Source of the DNA: an uncultured Moraxella sp.
GTDB taxonomy: Bacteria; Pseudomonadota; Gammaproteobacteria; Pseudomonadales; Moraxellaceae
Reading direction: 5' to 3'
DNA: 5,850 nucleotides
Assembly (NCBI GenBank): GCA_937975585.1
Contig: CALJUC010000253.1
Location: 1-5,850, forward strand
Positions 5,386-5,850 of the stretch are shown here, in pieces (within the stretch, counting starts at the first letter, position 1; each line of letters starts with the position of its first letter). A model generated the notes under the pieces. That model ran no database searches and was not told the origin of the DNA. It was given only the letters and a program-made list of their open reading frames with translations. A program made the translations under genes and the position numbers.

Positions 5386-5850
5386 ATGGCCAAATCGTCG
5401 CTAAATTTTATTACGCCAAAAAAAGTCATGACGCTTGCTGCTGCAATTGGTGGTGCGCTCGCTGGCAGTCACACGGCACAAGCGGCTACCTATTACAACT
5501 GTGCGAATGCCAACGGCTGTGTGGCAGTTAGCAGTACCTATTTTACGTCAGACTATGATAAGACCAAATACCCGATTGTGCTCGCGCATGGGTTGGGTGG
5601 TTGGACAAAGATGTTTGGATTGGTCGATTATTTTCATGGTATCCCCCAAGAACTGACCCAAAATGGAGCCAATGTGTATGCCACGAAGGTTTCTTCGGTC
5701 AATGACACCGAAGTGCGCGGGGAGCAGCTACTACAGCAAGTCAAAACCATCTCAGCTATTACTGGCAAACCAAAAGTTAATCTCATCGGGCATAGTCATG
5801 GCGGTATCGATATCCGCTATGTTGCGGCCGTTGCCCCTGACAAAGTCGCC
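5386..5850 (+). CDS. lipA: Secreted triacylglycerol lipase, Pseudomonas-type family I (N-terminal half; runs off the window)
   Basis: The first 155 codons are present without a stop. Residues 1-33 form a Sec-type signal peptide: Lys3 and Lys12-Lys13, a hydrophobic Ala/Gly/Leu core, and a likely cut after AQA (31-33). The mature part is an alpha/beta-hydrolase: YPIVLAHGLGG (62-72) carries the HG oxyanion-hole motif, EVRGEQLLQQV (109-119) is typical of family I.1/I.2 lipases, and VNLIGHSHGG (131-140) holds nucleophile Ser137 in GHSHG. The enzyme would hydrolyse long-chain triacylglycerols outside the cell after Sec export to the periplasm and, by family analogy, type II secretion. The catalytic Asp and His lie beyond the edge; the usual full length is about 310-340 residues. 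Relatives often need a foldase, LipB/Lif, encoded next door, so one may lie to the right. Cys39 and Cys45 just after the cleavage site could pair. The symbol follows family convention. Confidence 0.92.
   Translation, partial: MAKSSLNFITPKKVMTLAAAIGGALAGSHTAQAATYYNCANANGCVAVSSTYFTSDYDKTKYPIVLAHGLGGWTKMFGLVDYFHGIPQELTQNGANVYATKVSSVNDTEVRGEQLLQQVKTISAITGKPKVNLIGHSHGGIDIRYVAAVAPDKVA

Noticed and set aside
5435..5656. A 73-codon + strand frame in the lipase region.
   Set aside because: It is out of frame with the lipase, whose signal peptide, HG motif and GHSHG site are unmistakable in the frame starting at 5386.

Overview
The window reads as chromosomal DNA of a gammaproteobacterium. The best guess is Moraxellaceae (Moraxella/Faucicola or Psychrobacter-like). 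This rests on protein resemblance, moderate-to-low GC and the lipase type; no rRNA or other taxonomic marker is present. Every recognised gene lies on the + strand, and the window is cut at both ends inside genes.

Layout: (1) 1-77 is the last 24 codons of a peptide/oligopeptide ABC permease of YejE type. (2) 99-884 is an AT-rich gene for a stand-alone, apparently inactive Hint (Hedgehog/intein) domain protein. It sits 21 nt after the permease and overlaps the next gene by 4 nt. (3) 881-2554 encodes a double-ATPase ABC protein of YejF type, about 28 residues longer than usual because of an Asn/Lys/Gln/Ser-rich insert in its first half. (4) 2607-4118 encodes a 14-TM DHA2-family MFS exporter resembling MdtD. 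(5) 4159-5211 encodes a six-TM voltage-gated-type potassium channel with a TVGYGD filter and a C-terminal CxxC/His tail. (6) 5212-5385 is a regulatory intergenic region with a diverged direct repeat, one copy of which forms a perfect 8-bp hairpin, and a 15/19 match to the classical Fur box. (7) From 5386 to the right edge is the first half of a secreted Pseudomonas-type (family I) triacylglycerol lipase.

The permease, Hint protein and ATPase are spaced like one operon. The ATPase would power peptide uptake through the YejB/YejE permeases; the rest of that system should lie to the left. The exporter (52 nt gap) and channel (40 nt gap) could be read through from it, but a weak promoter may precede the exporter. 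The lipase looks like a separate transcription unit, possibly iron-responsive. No rho-independent terminator, tRNA, rRNA, CRISPR array or insertion sequence was recognised.

The most unusual item is the Hint gene. A complete Hint-like frame begins three residues after its own start codon, has no toxin or extein on either side, has lost the residues used for self-cleavage, and is translationally coupled inside a peptide-importer operon. No complete new multi-gene system was identified.
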